From positions 784,501-848,500 of the forward strand of contig NZ_CP043538.1 in the NCBI RefSeq assembly GCF_000364445.2: 64,000 nt of DNA, read 5' to 3'. The stretch is from Methylobacterium mesophilicum SR1.6/6 (lineage in GTDB: Bacteria > Pseudomonadota > Alphaproteobacteria > Rhizobiales > Beijerinckiaceae). A program made the translations under genes and the position numbers. This document shows positions 27,931 through 39,291 of this stretch, piece after piece. The first letter of the stretch is position 1. Each line of letters begins with the position of its first letter. The notes beneath the pieces were generated by a model. The model was given only the letters and a program-made list of their open reading frames with translations. It was not told the origin of the DNA and searched no databases.

Positions 27931-29331
27931 ATGACGCAGCCCGATCCTCCGGAGACCCCGACCGCCTTGCTGCCCGAGGAGGCGCAGGCCGTGCCGGTGA
28001 CCCTGGTGACAGCGGCGTCCTGGACGGAGGTCGAGGCCGGCCTGGATCCCACTCAGCGCAGCTTCGCACGCGCCCTCGGCTTCAAGCCGAAGGCCGGCAG
28101 CCTCGCCCTGTTGCCCGGCCCGGATGGAGGCCTCGGCCGGGTCCTCTTCGGCCTCGGCGATCCCGACGGCGCCGCCTACGACCGGCTGCTCGTCGGCAAG
28201 CTGCCGGGTCTTCTACCCGAGGGCAGCTTCCGCCTCGAAAATGCGCCCGATCCCGCCGAGGCCACCCTCGCATGGCTGATGGGTAGCTATCGCTTCGGCC
28301 GCTATCGATCGGCCGGCGGCGGCAAGGCGCGGCTCGCGACACCGGCGGGCATCGACGCCGCCGAGGTGGCGCGGATCGCCGCCGCCGTCGCGCTAGGTCG
28401 CGACCTCGTCAACACACCGGCGAACGACATGGGGCCCGCCGAGATCGAGGCCGCTGCCCGGGCGCTCTCCGCGCGCCACGGCGCGGCCATCACCGTCACG
28501 CAGGGCGACGCTCTGGCGGCGGAGTTTCCGCTGATCGAGGCGGTCGGCGCCGCCTCGCCGCGGGCGCCGCGGCTGATCGACATGACCTGGGGCCCGGCGG
28601 AAGCGCCGCGGGTGACCCTGGTGGGCAAGGGTGTCGCCTTCGACACGGGCGGCCTCGACATCAAGCCGTCCGCCGCGATGCTGCTCATGAAGAAGGACAT
28701 GGGCGGCGCCGCCGCAGCGCTGGCGGCTGCCGACATGGTCATGGGGGCGGGTCTGCATCTGCGTCTGCGCGTCCTGATCCCCGCGGTGGAGAACGCGGTT
28801 TCCGGCAACGCCTTCCGCCCGGGCGACGTGCTTCCGAGCCGGGCCGGGCTCAGCGTCGAGATCGGCAACACCGACGCGGAGGGGCGCCTGATCCTGGCCG
28901 ACGCCCTGGCTCTCGCGGACGCGGACAGCCCGGAGCTGATCCTCGACTACTCGACGCTGACGGGCGCGGCGCGGGTGGCCCTCGGGCCGGACCTGCCGGC
29001 CTTCTTCACTGAGGACGAGGCCCTCGCCGGCGCGGTGGCGGAGGCCGGGCACCGGGCTATCGACCCGGTCTGGCGGATGCCCCTGCACGCGCCCTACGCG
29101 AGCCTGCTCGACTCGAAGGTAGCCGATCTCAACAACGTCTCGGGCGGCCCATTCGCCGGGGCGATCACCGCGGCCCTGTTTCTGCGCCGCTTCGTCCCGA
29201 AGACGAAGGCCCACGGCCATTTCGATCTGTACGGCTGGAACCCGTCGACCAAGCCGGGCCGTCCGGAGGGCGGCGAGGTCCAGACCGCGCGGCTGACCTA
29301 CGCGTTGCTGAAGGCGCGCTACGGGGGCTGA
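27931..29331 (+). CDS. Leucyl aminopeptidase family (M17) metallopeptidase
   Basis: The 466-residue protein has the M17 catalytic domain in its second half: GKGVAFDTGGLDIK with the metal-binding Lys/Asp, KKDMGGAAAAL, and the signature NTDAEGRLILADAL. The N-terminal domain (about 1-150) is divergent, as in the PepB-like subfamily. It removes N-terminal amino acids from peptides in the cytoplasm with two metal ions. GAGAGG precedes the ATG. It is divergent from the TPR gene. Confidence 0.93.
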   Translation: MTQPDPPETPTALLPEEAQAVPVTLVTAASWTEVEAGLDPTQRSFARALGFKPKAGSLALLPGPDGGLGRVLFGLGDPDGAAYDRLLVGKLPGLLPEGSFRLENAPDPAEATLAWLMGSYRFGRYRSAGGGKARLATPAGIDAAEVARIAAAVALGRDLVNTPANDMGPAEIEAAARALSARHGAAITVTQGDALAAEFPLIEAVGAASPRAPRLIDMTWGPAEAPRVTLVGKGVAFDTGGLDIKPSAAMLLMKKDMGGAAAALAAADMVMGAGLHLRLRVLIPAVENAVSGNAFRPGDVLPSRAGLSVEIGNTDAEGRLILADALALADADSPELILDYSTLTGAARVALGPDLPAFFTEDEALAGAVAEAGHRAIDPVWRMPLHAPYASLLDSKVADLNNVSGGPFAGAITAALFLRRFVPKTKAHGHFDLYGWNPSTKPGRPEGGEVQTARLTYALLKARYGG

Positions 29332-29401
29332 TCCGGGCTGCGCGTCCATTGAACGCGCCGACATTGGTCGAGCCGTCCCTGTGCCCGCCCGCGATCCGTA
29401 T

Positions 29402-29524
29402 CACCCCGTCGTTCCGGGGCGCCGAAGGCAAGCCCGGAACCCAGAGACGCCGTCGGCGCAAGACCGGAGGCCTCGGGGGCTCTGGATCCCGGGCTCCGCT
29501 CCGCGGCCCCGGGAGGACGGGGTG
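29402..29524. repeat. Composite palindromic intergenic repeat, family A
   Basis: The element begins CACCCCGTCGTTCCGGGGC and ends with its near complement GGGAGGACGGGGTG. Inside are further inverted arms around CCCGGAACC and GGATCCCGGGCTC. The same core (TCCCGGG with GCCCGGG around GCxGGCGA) recurs at 35381 and 57251. It fills the gap between the convergent peptidase and chrA genes. It looks like a REP/BIME-type element. Confidence 0.75.
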
Positions 29525-29539
29525 CGATGACGAGGCCGA

Positions 29540-30910
29540 TCAGCTCCAGCCCGCCTGCCGCAGGAGCATCCCCGCCCCGGCGCAGAGCGCCAGGGTCTGC
29601 AGCGTTCCGAGCCCGAACCGGAACACCGCCAGGATGGCTGCCGCCGTCAGAACCAGCGCGGCCGGATCAAGGCTTGCCGGCACCGGCAGGTCGAGGCGCA
29701 GCGGCCCGACCGGCACCGTCTCCACCTGTGCGAACAGCGTCCGCAAGCCGAACCAGACCGCGAGGTTGAGGATCACGCCGGCCACTGCCGCGGTGATCGC
29801 CGAGAGCGCGCCCGCGAGCCGTCGGCTGCCGCGCAGGCGCCCGATCAGGGGTGCACCGGCGAAGATCCACAGGAAGCAGGGCACGAAGGTGACCCAGGTG
29901 GTGATGAGCCCCGCCAGCGTCCCGGCCACCAGCGGCGGCAGGGATCCGGGTGCGCGAAATCCCGCCAGGAAACCCACGAACTGGAGTACCATGATCAGCG
30001 GGCCGGGGGTGGTCTCGGCGAGGCCGAGCCCGTCGAGCATCTCGCCCGGTTTCAGCCAGCCGTAATGCTCCACCGCCTGCTGGGCCACGTAGGCGAGCGC
30101 CGCGTAGGCTCCGCCGAAGGTGACGAGCGCCATCTTGGAGAAGAACAGGGCCGCCTGCCCGAAGACCGGCGGCACGCCCGGCAGCACGAAGAGCGCCGCC
30201 ACCGGCACGAGCCAGATCGCGAACCATAGGACGGCCGTCCGCAGCGAGGCCGCGGCGCGGACGCGCTCGCGCGGCAGCGCTGCCTCGCCGATGAGCACGC
30301 CCGCCTCCTCCTCTGGGCCGTCCGCGGTCTCGACGGCCGGCCGCCGGCCGCGGGCGAGACCGACGATGCCGGCCGCGACCACCACGAGCGGGAACGGCAC
30401 GCCGAGGGCGAAGATCGCCACGAAGGCCGCGAGGGCCACAAGCCGGTCGGTCCGGTCGCGCAGGGCGCGACCGCCGAGGCGCCAGAGGGCGTGCAGCACG
30501 ATCGCCAGCACCGCCGCCTTCAGCCCGAAGAACAGCCCGGCGACCGCGTCGACGTGGCCGTACAGCACGTAGAGCCAGCTCAGGGCCATGAGGGCCAGCA
30601 GCCCCGGCAGGACGAACAGCCCGCCCGCCACGAGGCCGCCGGCCGGTCCGTGCATCAGCCAGCCGATATAGGTCGCGAGCTGCTGCGCCTCCGGCCCGGG
30701 CAGCAGCGTGCAGAAGCCGAGCCCGTGCAGGAAGCGCCGCTCGGAGATCCAGCGCCGCTCCTCCACGAGGATGCGGTGCATCACGGCGATCTGGCCGGCC
30801 GGGCCGCCGAACGACAGGGCCGCCACCAGCAGCCAGACCGGGACGGCCTGCGCGAGGGTCGGCGCGCTCAGGCGGTGAGCGGCAGCCCCGTCTCGATCAG
30901 GCGAGCCCAC
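29540..30910 (-). CDS. chrA: Chromate transporter ChrA, long form
   Basis: The roughly 456-residue protein has two homologous halves with about ten membrane helices. Family signatures occur in both: SFGGPAGQIAVMH and LPGPEAQQLATYIGW in the first half, TFGGAYAALAYVAQQ and TTPGPLIMVLQFVGF in the second. ChrA pumps chromate out of the cell and may import sulfate-like anions in some contexts. There is no ATG in place. GTG at 30910 overlaps the upstream hydrolase by 43 bases; a CTG at 30871 overlapping its stop is another possibility. The downstream GTG would cut the first helix. Confidence 0.9.
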   Translation of the reverse strand: MGSPDRDGAAAHRLSAPTLAQAVPVWLLVAALSFGGPAGQIAVMHRILVEERRWISERRFLHGLGFCTLLPGPEAQQLATYIGWLMHGPAGGLVAGGLFVLPGLLALMALSWLYVLYGHVDAVAGLFFGLKAAVLAIVLHALWRLGGRALRDRTDRLVALAAFVAIFALGVPFPLVVVAAGIVGLARGRRPAVETADGPEEEAGVLIGEAALPRERVRAAASLRTAVLWFAIWLVPVAALFVLPGVPPVFGQAALFFSKMALVTFGGAYAALAYVAQQAVEHYGWLKPGEMLDGLGLAETTPGPLIMVLQFVGFLAGFRAPGSLPPLVAGTLAGLITTWVTFVPCFLWIFAGAPLIGRLRGSRRLAGALSAITAAVAGVILNLAVWFGLRTLFAQVETVPVGPLRLDLPVPASLDPAALVLTAAAILAVFRFGLGTLQTLALCAGAGMLLRQAGWS

Positions 30911-32040
30911 AGGGAGGCCCCGTACGGCGTCGCGGCGTCGTTGAAGTCGTAATGCGGGTGATGGAGCGAGGCACTGTCGCCGTTGCCGATGAACATGTAG
31001 GCGCCGGGGCGGCGGTCCAGCATGTAGGAGAAGTCCTCGGCGGTCATCATGGGCGCCACGTCCCGATCGACGTTCTCCCCACCGACCAGGGCCTCGGCGA
31101 CCTCCGCCATGAACGCGGTCTCCGCGGGGTGGTTCTCGGTGACCGGGTAGCTGCCGCCGAATTCGGTGACGCCGGTGGCGCCGAAGCCCGCGGCGATCTC
31201 CGACACCAGCGCCGCGATCCGTCCCCGGATCTCGGCGCGCACCGCCTGCGACAGGGTGCGCACGGTGCCCCTTAGGGTCACGGTCTGCGGCAGCACGTTG
31301 AAGGCTTCCCCGGCTTCGAGGGCGCAGACCGAGACCACGGCCGATTGCAGCGGGTCGAGGTTGCGGGACACGATGCTCTGCAGGGCGATGATCACGTGGC
31401 TCGCGACCAGCACGCTGTCGACGGCGTTCTGCGGCAGGGCCGCGTGGCCGCCCCGTCCCTCGACGGTGAGCGTGAAGCGGTCGGTGGAGGCCATGATCGG
31501 CCCTGGCCGGATCGCGAAGGTGCCGACCGGCATGCCGGGAATGTTGTGCATCCCGTAGACCGATTCGACCCCGAACCGTTCCATCAGCCCGTCCTCGACC
31601 ATCGCCTCGCCGCCGCCTCCACCTTCCTCGGCGGGCTGGAAGATCAGCACGGCGGCGCCGTCGAAGTCCCGGGTCTCGGCGAGGTACCTGGCGGCGCCGA
31701 GCAGCATCGTCGTGTGCCCGTCGTGACCGCAGGCGTGCATCCGCCCCGGCACGGTGGAGCGGTAGGGCAGATCGCGGACTTCCTGGATCGGCAGGGCGTC
31801 CATGTCGGCGCGCAGGCCGATGGCACGGTTGGACGCCCGGCCCTTGCCGCGGATCACGCCCACCACGCCGGTGCGACCGATTCCGGTCACCACCTCGTCG
31901 CATCCGAAGGACCGCAGCCTGTCCGCCACGAAGCCGGCGGTTCGCTCGACGTCGTACAGTAGCTCGGGATGAGCGTGCAGATCGTGCCGCCACGCCTGCA
32001 TCGTGTCGGCAAAGTCGCAAATCCGTTCGAGGACGGGCAT
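30868..32040 (-). CDS. M20 family amidohydrolase (hippurate/N-acyl-amino-acid hydrolase type)
   Basis: The 390-residue protein has the M20D metal-binding features: LRADMDALPIQE, RMHACGHDGHTTMLLGAA with the metal Cys/His, FQPAEEGGGGGEAM with the catalytic Glu, and MTAEDFSYML near the C-terminus. It hydrolyses N-acyl amino acids such as hippurate or N-acetyl-diaminopimelate; the exact substrate is not readable. It probably shares a transcript with chrA, which overlaps its 3' end. The ATG at 32040 fits the family start. Confidence 0.92.
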   Translation of the reverse strand: MPVLERICDFADTMQAWRHDLHAHPELLYDVERTAGFVADRLRSFGCDEVVTGIGRTGVVGVIRGKGRASNRAIGLRADMDALPIQEVRDLPYRSTVPGRMHACGHDGHTTMLLGAARYLAETRDFDGAAVLIFQPAEEGGGGGEAMVEDGLMERFGVESVYGMHNIPGMPVGTFAIRPGPIMASTDRFTLTVEGRGGHAALPQNAVDSVLVASHVIIALQSIVSRNLDPLQSAVVSVCALEAGEAFNVLPQTVTLRGTVRTLSQAVRAEIRGRIAALVSEIAAGFGATGVTEFGGSYPVTENHPAETAFMAEVAEALVGGENVDRDVAPMMTAEDFSYMLDRRPGAYMFIGNGDSASLHHPHYDFNDAATPYGASLWARLIETGLPLTA

Positions 32041-32152
32041 CGGGTCGGGGCTCTCGTGGCCTTCGGGGTCGGCCGGACCAGCAAAGCTGGGGCCAGAGCC
32101 GCCGTCAACGGCCGCAACGGAGCCCTGTCGCCACTCAGCAGTGTGGCCCGGA

Positions 32153-32619
32153 TCAGGAAGCGCGCCGTCCCCGTTCCGACAGTCCGCGTGCCGGGCGGCG
32201 ACGCGGCTGCAGCGGCCTGTCCGGCGCGGCGAGGTCGTCCAGGATCGGGCAGTCGGGCCGGTCGTCGCCGCAGCAGGCCTCCGCCAGGCGCTCCAGGGTC
32301 CGCGCCATCCCCTCAAGCTCGGTGATGCGGCGGCGCAGATCCGCGATCTGCTCCCGGGCGATCGCCTTGACGCCGGCGCTCGGTCGGGCGCGATCGTGCC
32401 AGAGCGCCAGGAGGTCCGCGATCGCGTCCACGCTGAAGCCGAGGTCGCGGGCGCGTCGAATGAAGCGCAGCGTGTGAAGGTCGGCCTCGCCGTAATGCCG
32501 GTAGCCGGCTTCGGAGCGTCTGGCCGGGGGCAGCAGGCCGGTCGTCTCATACCAGCGGATCATCTTGGCCGAGACGCCGGTGCGGCGCGCCGCCTCGCCG
32601 ATGGTGAGGACGACCGCGC

Positions 32620-32623
<4 letters not shown>
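32153..32623 (-). CDS. Copper-responsive MerR-family regulator (CueR-like)
   Basis: The 156-residue protein has the MerR helix-turn-helix ([21 protein letters not shown]), the dimerisation helix, and a metal loop with Cys117/Cys118 and Cys125 ([10 protein letters not shown]), the eight-residue spacing of CueR Cys112/Cys120. It follows copA with ATGA overlap and should sense Cu(I) and activate copA. A CueR-type operator lies upstream of copA. A basic C-terminal tail of about 25 residues is longer than in E. coli CueR. Confidence 0.92.
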
Positions 32624-35094
<2,471 letters not shown>

Positions 35095-35128
35095 GGCGGC
35101 GGTTCCGTTCGAGGGTCCCATGCCCCGA

Positions 35129-35159
35129 GAGATGGGGGTTCCCATCATGGGAAGGTCAA
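35129..35159 (-). promoter_or_regulatory. CueR-type promoter/operator of copA-cueR
   Basis: On the minus strand the -35 box TTGACC (35154-35159) and a -10-like CATCTC (35129-35134) are separated by 19 bases, the stretched spacing MerR regulators require. Between them lies the palindrome TTCCCATGATGGGAA, and the -35 side reads TTGACCTTCCC exactly as in the E. coli copA promoter. The copA ATG is about 35 bases downstream. Confidence 0.9.
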
Positions 35160-35380
35160 GGGGTGCCCGATGCGCCGCGTTCCCGGCAGGGTTCCAGGTG
35201 GCGTGCCGCTTCGCGGCAACCGGCCGGGACCGAGCCTGAACATCGCGCCAGCCCTCGCACCGCGCACACGGCGCGCCAGTGGGCGCCGCCTCGGGGACAG
35301 CTAGGCTGCGCGAGGGCCGCGAACACGGGCTGACGATTTGCAACTAATCCGTGTGGTAGTTGCCGTGTGACAACCAATAC

Positions 35381-35416
35381 GTCATCCCGGGGCACCGCAG
35401 GCGAGCCCGGGATGAC
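35381..35416. repeat. Palindromic intergenic repeat, family A (short copy)
   Basis: An 11-bp perfect inverted repeat (GTCATCCCGGG with CCCGGGATGAC) surrounds GCACCGCAGGCGAG. It is the simple form of the composite repeats at 29402 and 57251. The rest of the 388-base gap 35160-35547, between the copA promoter and the GST, shows no other gene or site. Confidence 0.8.
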
Positions 35417-35547
35417 GGGGTTGTCTCTCTGAGGCGGAGCCAGGTCTCGCCAACCTGAGTTCGCAGCCCTGCAGGCTCCGCCGCAACGGTTGTCGAATCG
35501 CCCCGGTCCGGCCAAGCTCCTCGACCGTCGGGCCGAAGAGGACTCGG

Positions 35548-36149
35548 ATGACCGAACCCCTGACGATCTACGGCGATCCGGGCTCCGGGAACTGCCTCAA
35601 GGTCAAGTGGGTCGCGGCCCATCTCGGTATCCCGGCGACCTGGCACGACGTGGACGTGCCGGGTGGGGGACGCGCACGCCCGCGTTCCTGGCGCTGAACC
35701 CGGCCGGGCGCGTGCCGATCGTGGTCTTCCCCGACGGCGCGATCCTGTCGGAGTCGAACGCGATCATCGTCCATCTTGCGGACGGCTCGCACCTCATCCC
35801 GCAGGCACCGTTCGACCGCGCCCGCATGCTGCAATGGATGTTCTGGGAACAGTACAGCCACGAGCCGTACATCGCGGTCCGCCGCTATCAACTCCACTAC
35901 CTGAGGCGATCTCCGGCGGATCTGGATCCGAAGCTCGCCGAGCGCGGCGCGGACGCCCTGCGCCTGATGGAGGGCACCCTCGGACGGTCCACCTTCATGG
36001 CGGGCGATGCGCTGACACTCGCCGATGTCGCCCTCGTCGCCTACACCCGCATGGCGCACGAGGGCGGCTTCGATCTCGCGGCCTACCCGGCCGTCCGCGC
36101 CTGGATCGGGCGCGTCGAATCCGGGCTCGGGATCGGCCCCTACGACTGA
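35548..36149 (+). pseudogene. Glutathione S-transferase, broken by a one-base frameshift
   Basis: Translation from ATG 35548 gives a good GST N-terminus, MTEPLTIYGDPGSGNCLKVK, up to about 35660. The C-terminal part (TRTPAFLALNPAGRVPIVVF and onward to GIGPYD, with SESNAIIVHLA of the GSH site) is in the -1 frame. The shift lies at the GGGGG run 35665-35669; restoring one base would give a PGGETRTP joint usual in the family. So a deletion of one base either inactivated the gene or is a sequencing error. Intact, it would be a two-domain GST of about 200 residues. It overlaps the end of the convergent kinase gene by 10 bases. Confidence 0.85.
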
Positions 36150-37405
36150 TCGGCCACCAGTGGCGGCGCGGCGGTGGCCCCATATTCCGGCAGGCTGACC
36201 CGCACCGTCGTCCCCTGCCCCATCGTGCTCTCGATGGTGAGGCGACCGCGATGACGGTTCAGGCTGTGCTTGACGATGGCGAGCCCGAGCCCGGTGCCGC
36301 CGCGCGCGCGGCTCGAGACCACGTCGATCCGGTAGAAGCGCTCCGTCAGCCGCGGGATGTGCTCGGGCGGGATCCCCGGTCCGTCGTCGGTCACCGACAG
36401 GACGATCCGGCGACCGAGCCGGGGATCGTCTTCGCGTGCGAGCCCGACGCCGATCCGGCCGCCGCCGTACTTCACGCCGTTCTCGATCAGGTTCTCGATG
36501 ACCCGGGCGAGTTCGTCGGCGTCGCCCGGCACCCCGTAGGGCCCCGCCCCGTCGTCCAACCGGATCGTGGCGCCCCGGGACTCGGCCAACGGCCCCTGGG
36601 CGTCGACCATCTGGCGCGCGAGCGCCCCGAGATCGACCATCAGGGTGGGGGCTACGTGCTCCCGCAGCTCGATGCGCGAGAGCGACAGCAGATCGTCGAT
36701 GAGGCGCGTCATCCGCAGCGCCTGGACCCGCATGATCTCCAGGAAGCGCTCACGCGCCTGCGCATCCTCGCGGGCGGGCCCCTGCAGGGTCTCGATGAAG
36801 CCGATCAGGGTGGCCAACGGCGTGCGCAGCTCGTGGCTGGCGTTGGCGACGAAGTCGACCCGCATCGCCTCCAGGCGCCGGGCCGAGGTGAGGTCCCGCA
36901 GGAACAGCAGCGCGCTGACGCCGGATCCGTCGGGCATCGGCAGGGCTCCGATCTGCACCTCGAAGGTCCGCTCCAACGGGATCCGGGTCGCGAGAGCGAC
37001 GCGTCGGGGCATGCCGGAACTCAGGACCGCCTCGACGCCGTCGAGAACCTCCGGATCGCGGAGGGCGAAGGACAGGGGTCGGGCCTGGTGCAGGGCGGGC
37101 AGCAGCGCGCGGGCAGCGGGGTTGGCCTCGACCACCAGGGTCCGACGATCCACGAGGATCACCGGGTCGGGCACGTGTGCGAGCAGCGCCTCCGCCACCG
37201 CGTGCCGGTGCGCGGTGGCGGCCGGTCGCGGCACCGGGGCTTCGGGGCCGCGTCCCCCGAGCCAGCCGCCCACGCAGACTGCACCCAGCCCGATCAGGAT
37301 CAGCGGCAGATCGAGGCGACCGGCGACGGCAAGCGCCAGCGCGAGCAGGCCCGTGCCGATCGCGGCGCCGGTCCAGGCAGGAGAGGTGCGCAGACGGCCG
37401 GGCAT
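36140..37405 (-). CDS. PhoR-like sensor histidine kinase
   Basis: The 421-residue protein has two N-terminal membrane helices (about 11-28 and 33-49), a PAS-like domain (about 70-170), the phospho-acceptor motif VANASHELRTPL with His191, and a HATPase domain with IENLIENGVKYG, DDGPGIPPEHIPRLTERFYR and GGTGLGLAIVKH. FYRID and the layout are those of PhoR, the phosphate-starvation kinase. No phoB or pst genes are adjacent, so its partner lies elsewhere. It follows the YbhN-like gene on the same strand after 19 bases. Confidence 0.88.
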   Translation of the reverse strand: MPGRLRTSPAWTGAAIGTGLLALALAVAGRLDLPLILIGLGAVCVGGWLGGRGPEAPVPRPAATAHRHAVAEALLAHVPDPVILVDRRTLVVEANPAARALLPALHQARPLSFALRDPEVLDGVEAVLSSGMPRRVALATRIPLERTFEVQIGALPMPDGSGVSALLFLRDLTSARRLEAMRVDFVANASHELRTPLATLIGFIETLQGPAREDAQARERFLEIMRVQALRMTRLIDDLLSLSRIELREHVAPTLMVDLGALARQMVDAQGPLAESRGATIRLDDGAGPYGVPGDADELARVIENLIENGVKYGGGRIGVGLAREDDPRLGRRIVLSVTDDGPGIPPEHIPRLTERFYRIDVVSSRARGGTGLGLAIVKHSLNRHRGRLTIESTMGQGTTVRVSLPEYGATAAPPLVADQS

Positions 37406-37424
37406 GGCAGGCGCGGCAATCGGG

Positions 37425-38510
37425 TCAGCGCGGCTCGGACTCGTCGCGCCACGCCCGGCCGGACGGGCCCGCAGTACCCTCCGGGGGGCCGGAATCCCGT
37501 GCGCCGCCCGCGCGCTTGACGATCTCATAGAGGCCGAGCATCGCCAGGGCGGTCACGAACGGCACGACGTAGTAGCAGCCCCGGAACAGGAGCAGAGAGG
37601 TCAGCACCTCGTTGCGCGGCAGGCTCGACAGGGCGAGCAGCACCGTCGCCTCGAACACGCCGATCCCGCCCGGCGCGTTCGACGCGATGCCCAGCATGGC
37701 GGCGAGCACGTAGATCGCCAGGAAGGTGGTGAAGCCCAGCGTCGTCTCCTGCGGCAGCAGGACGTAGAGCACGGCTGCCGCCGCGCAGACGTCGCCGATC
37801 CCGACGATCATCTGGCCGATCGAGACCGAGGCCCCGGGCAGCTCAAGCCGCCACTGCTTCACGGTGATGCTGCGCTTCTTGGCCGAGACCCAGGCGAGGT
37901 AGCCCAGCACCAGGGCGAGCGCCGCGAGACCCACGCCCTGGTTGATCCGGATCGACGTGAAGGCGAGCCCCGCGAGCTGGCCCGCCTCGATGATCAGGCT
38001 GAGACCCAGGACCACGCCCATGCCGAGCCAGAAGGTGAAGCCGGCGATCACCGTCAGCGCCGCGATCTTGGCCGTCGAGAGGCCCTGGCGGGCGTAGATC
38101 CAGTAGCGGATCGTGCCGGCGGTGAGCAGCGGGAAGCCCAGGGTGAAGCTCACCGCGTAGCTGGTGAACGAGGCGAGCGCGGTGATCCGGTAGGGGACCT
38201 TGATCTTGAGCTGGCGCAGGGCCAGCGCGTCGTAGCCCGTGAGGAACAGGTAGCTGATCGCGACGAACAGGAAGGCGAGGCCGAGCTGCTCGCCCGTCGC
38301 GGCCGCGATGGCGGTGCGCACCTCCGCCCAGCTCACGCTCTGGACGAGCTTCCACAGCACGCCGAGCGAGACCGCGACCAGCACGATGCTGGCGGCCGTG
38401 CCGATCCAGGCGTAGCGGCTGCGTCGGCTCTTCCCCTTCGAGCCCGCGGGGTCGTGCTGGACCGGCTCGGCCTTCTCGGCCGCGCTCCGGTGCTGTCCCT
38501 GAAAATTCAT
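37425..38510 (-). CDS. YbhN / lysylphosphatidylglycerol-synthase-like membrane protein
   Basis: The protein of about 361 residues has a charged N-terminus and about eight membrane helices. It carries the UPF0104/LPG-synthase transmembrane features: YAVSFTLGFPLLTAGTIRYW, SNAPGGIGVFEATVL and LLLFRGCYYVVPF. The C-terminal aminoacyl-transferase domain of MprF is missing, so it is more probably a lipid flippase-type or unknown membrane protein. ATG 38603 is an alternative start. The C-terminal tail is hydrophilic. Confidence 0.83.
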   Translation of the reverse strand: MNFQGQHRSAAEKAEPVQHDPAGSKGKSRRSRYAWIGTAASIVLVAVSLGVLWKLVQSVSWAEVRTAIAAATGEQLGLAFLFVAISYLFLTGYDALALRQLKIKVPYRITALASFTSYAVSFTLGFPLLTAGTIRYWIYARQGLSTAKIAALTVIAGFTFWLGMGVVLGLSLIIEAGQLAGLAFTSIRINQGVGLAALALVLGYLAWVSAKKRSITVKQWRLELPGASVSIGQMIVGIGDVCAAAAVLYVLLPQETTLGFTTFLAIYVLAAMLGIASNAPGGIGVFEATVLLALSSLPRNEVLTSLLLFRGCYYVVPFVTALAMLGLYEIVKRAGGARDSGPPEGTAGPSGRAWRDESEPR

Positions 38511-38661
38511 GCCGTTCGGCGTCCGCCCTTCCGGCTGCGCGGCCCGGCCGAAGGCCGTCAGCCCGTGCCGGAATCTCCCGGACCGCGGCCCGTTGCCCCG
38601 CATGTAGGCCGAACCAGCGCGCAAGGCCAGGGAAGGCAGGGCCGTGACGGCCTTTCTATCC

Positions 38662-39291
38662 TCAGGCGGTCTCGCGATCGAGGATCTCAGCCGCCTCCGC
38701 GAGGCCGCGCCGGATCCGGGCGGGCACCTCCGGCGAGGTGCAGACGTAGGTCGGGCTCGGATGGGGAACCCGGATCACCGGCAGGTCGGGGCGCAGAGCC
38801 GCGAGGGTCGGCGCCGCTTCGCCGGCGAAGCGGCCGGCCAGAACAGCCACGGCGAGGCGCGGCAACAGGTCGAGGAGCGGGGCCAGGTAGAGCGCGCCGG
38901 CCGCGACCTCGGCGCGGCGGGGCGCGCGGTTGAGGGCGCCCGCCGCGTGGATGAGCCAGGGCACGGCGTTCCAGATCAGCGTGTCGGCCCGGGCGATTCG
39001 AGCCTCGGCGAGAAAGCGGAACAGGTTCGCGGCGGTGCCGTTCGCGCTGTCGCGGGTGACGAAGCCGGTACGCAACACCGCCGGGCCAGGCGTCTCAAGG
39101 AGGAGGAGCATCCGCGCCGCGACGCCACCGTCCAGCGGGTCGGGTGCGGGCACGGGAGCAGCGCGCTCCGCCGAGATCCGCGCGCCAAGGGCCCGGATCG
39201 GCGCGATGTGCGGCGCCCCGACCATCGCCCGGCGGGCCGCGAGAGCGTCCGGATCGGCGAGCGATTTCGGGGCCTGCGGCTCAGCCGACAT
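38662..39291 (-). CDS. Uracil-DNA glycosylase superfamily protein
   Basis: The 209-residue protein shows family features: LLLETPGPAVLRTG in the position of the first active-site motif, WNAVPWLIH, and VIRVPHPSPTYV, the HPS loop, near the C-terminus. The start at 39291 overlaps the 3' end of the PIG-L gene, which suggests co-translation. It lacks the Cys residues of iron-sulfur UDGs. It may excise uracil or be a re-purposed member working with its neighbours; the sequence alone does not decide. Confidence 0.75.
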   Translation of the reverse strand: MSAEPQAPKSLADPDALAARRAMVGAPHIAPIRALGARISAERAAPVPAPDPLDGGVAARMLLLLETPGPAVLRTGFVTRDSANGTAANLFRFLAEARIARADTLIWNAVPWLIHAAGALNRAPRRAEVAAGALYLAPLLDLLPRLAVAVLAGRFAGEAAPTLAALRPDLPVIRVPHPSPTYVCTSPEVPARIRRGLAEAAEILDRETA

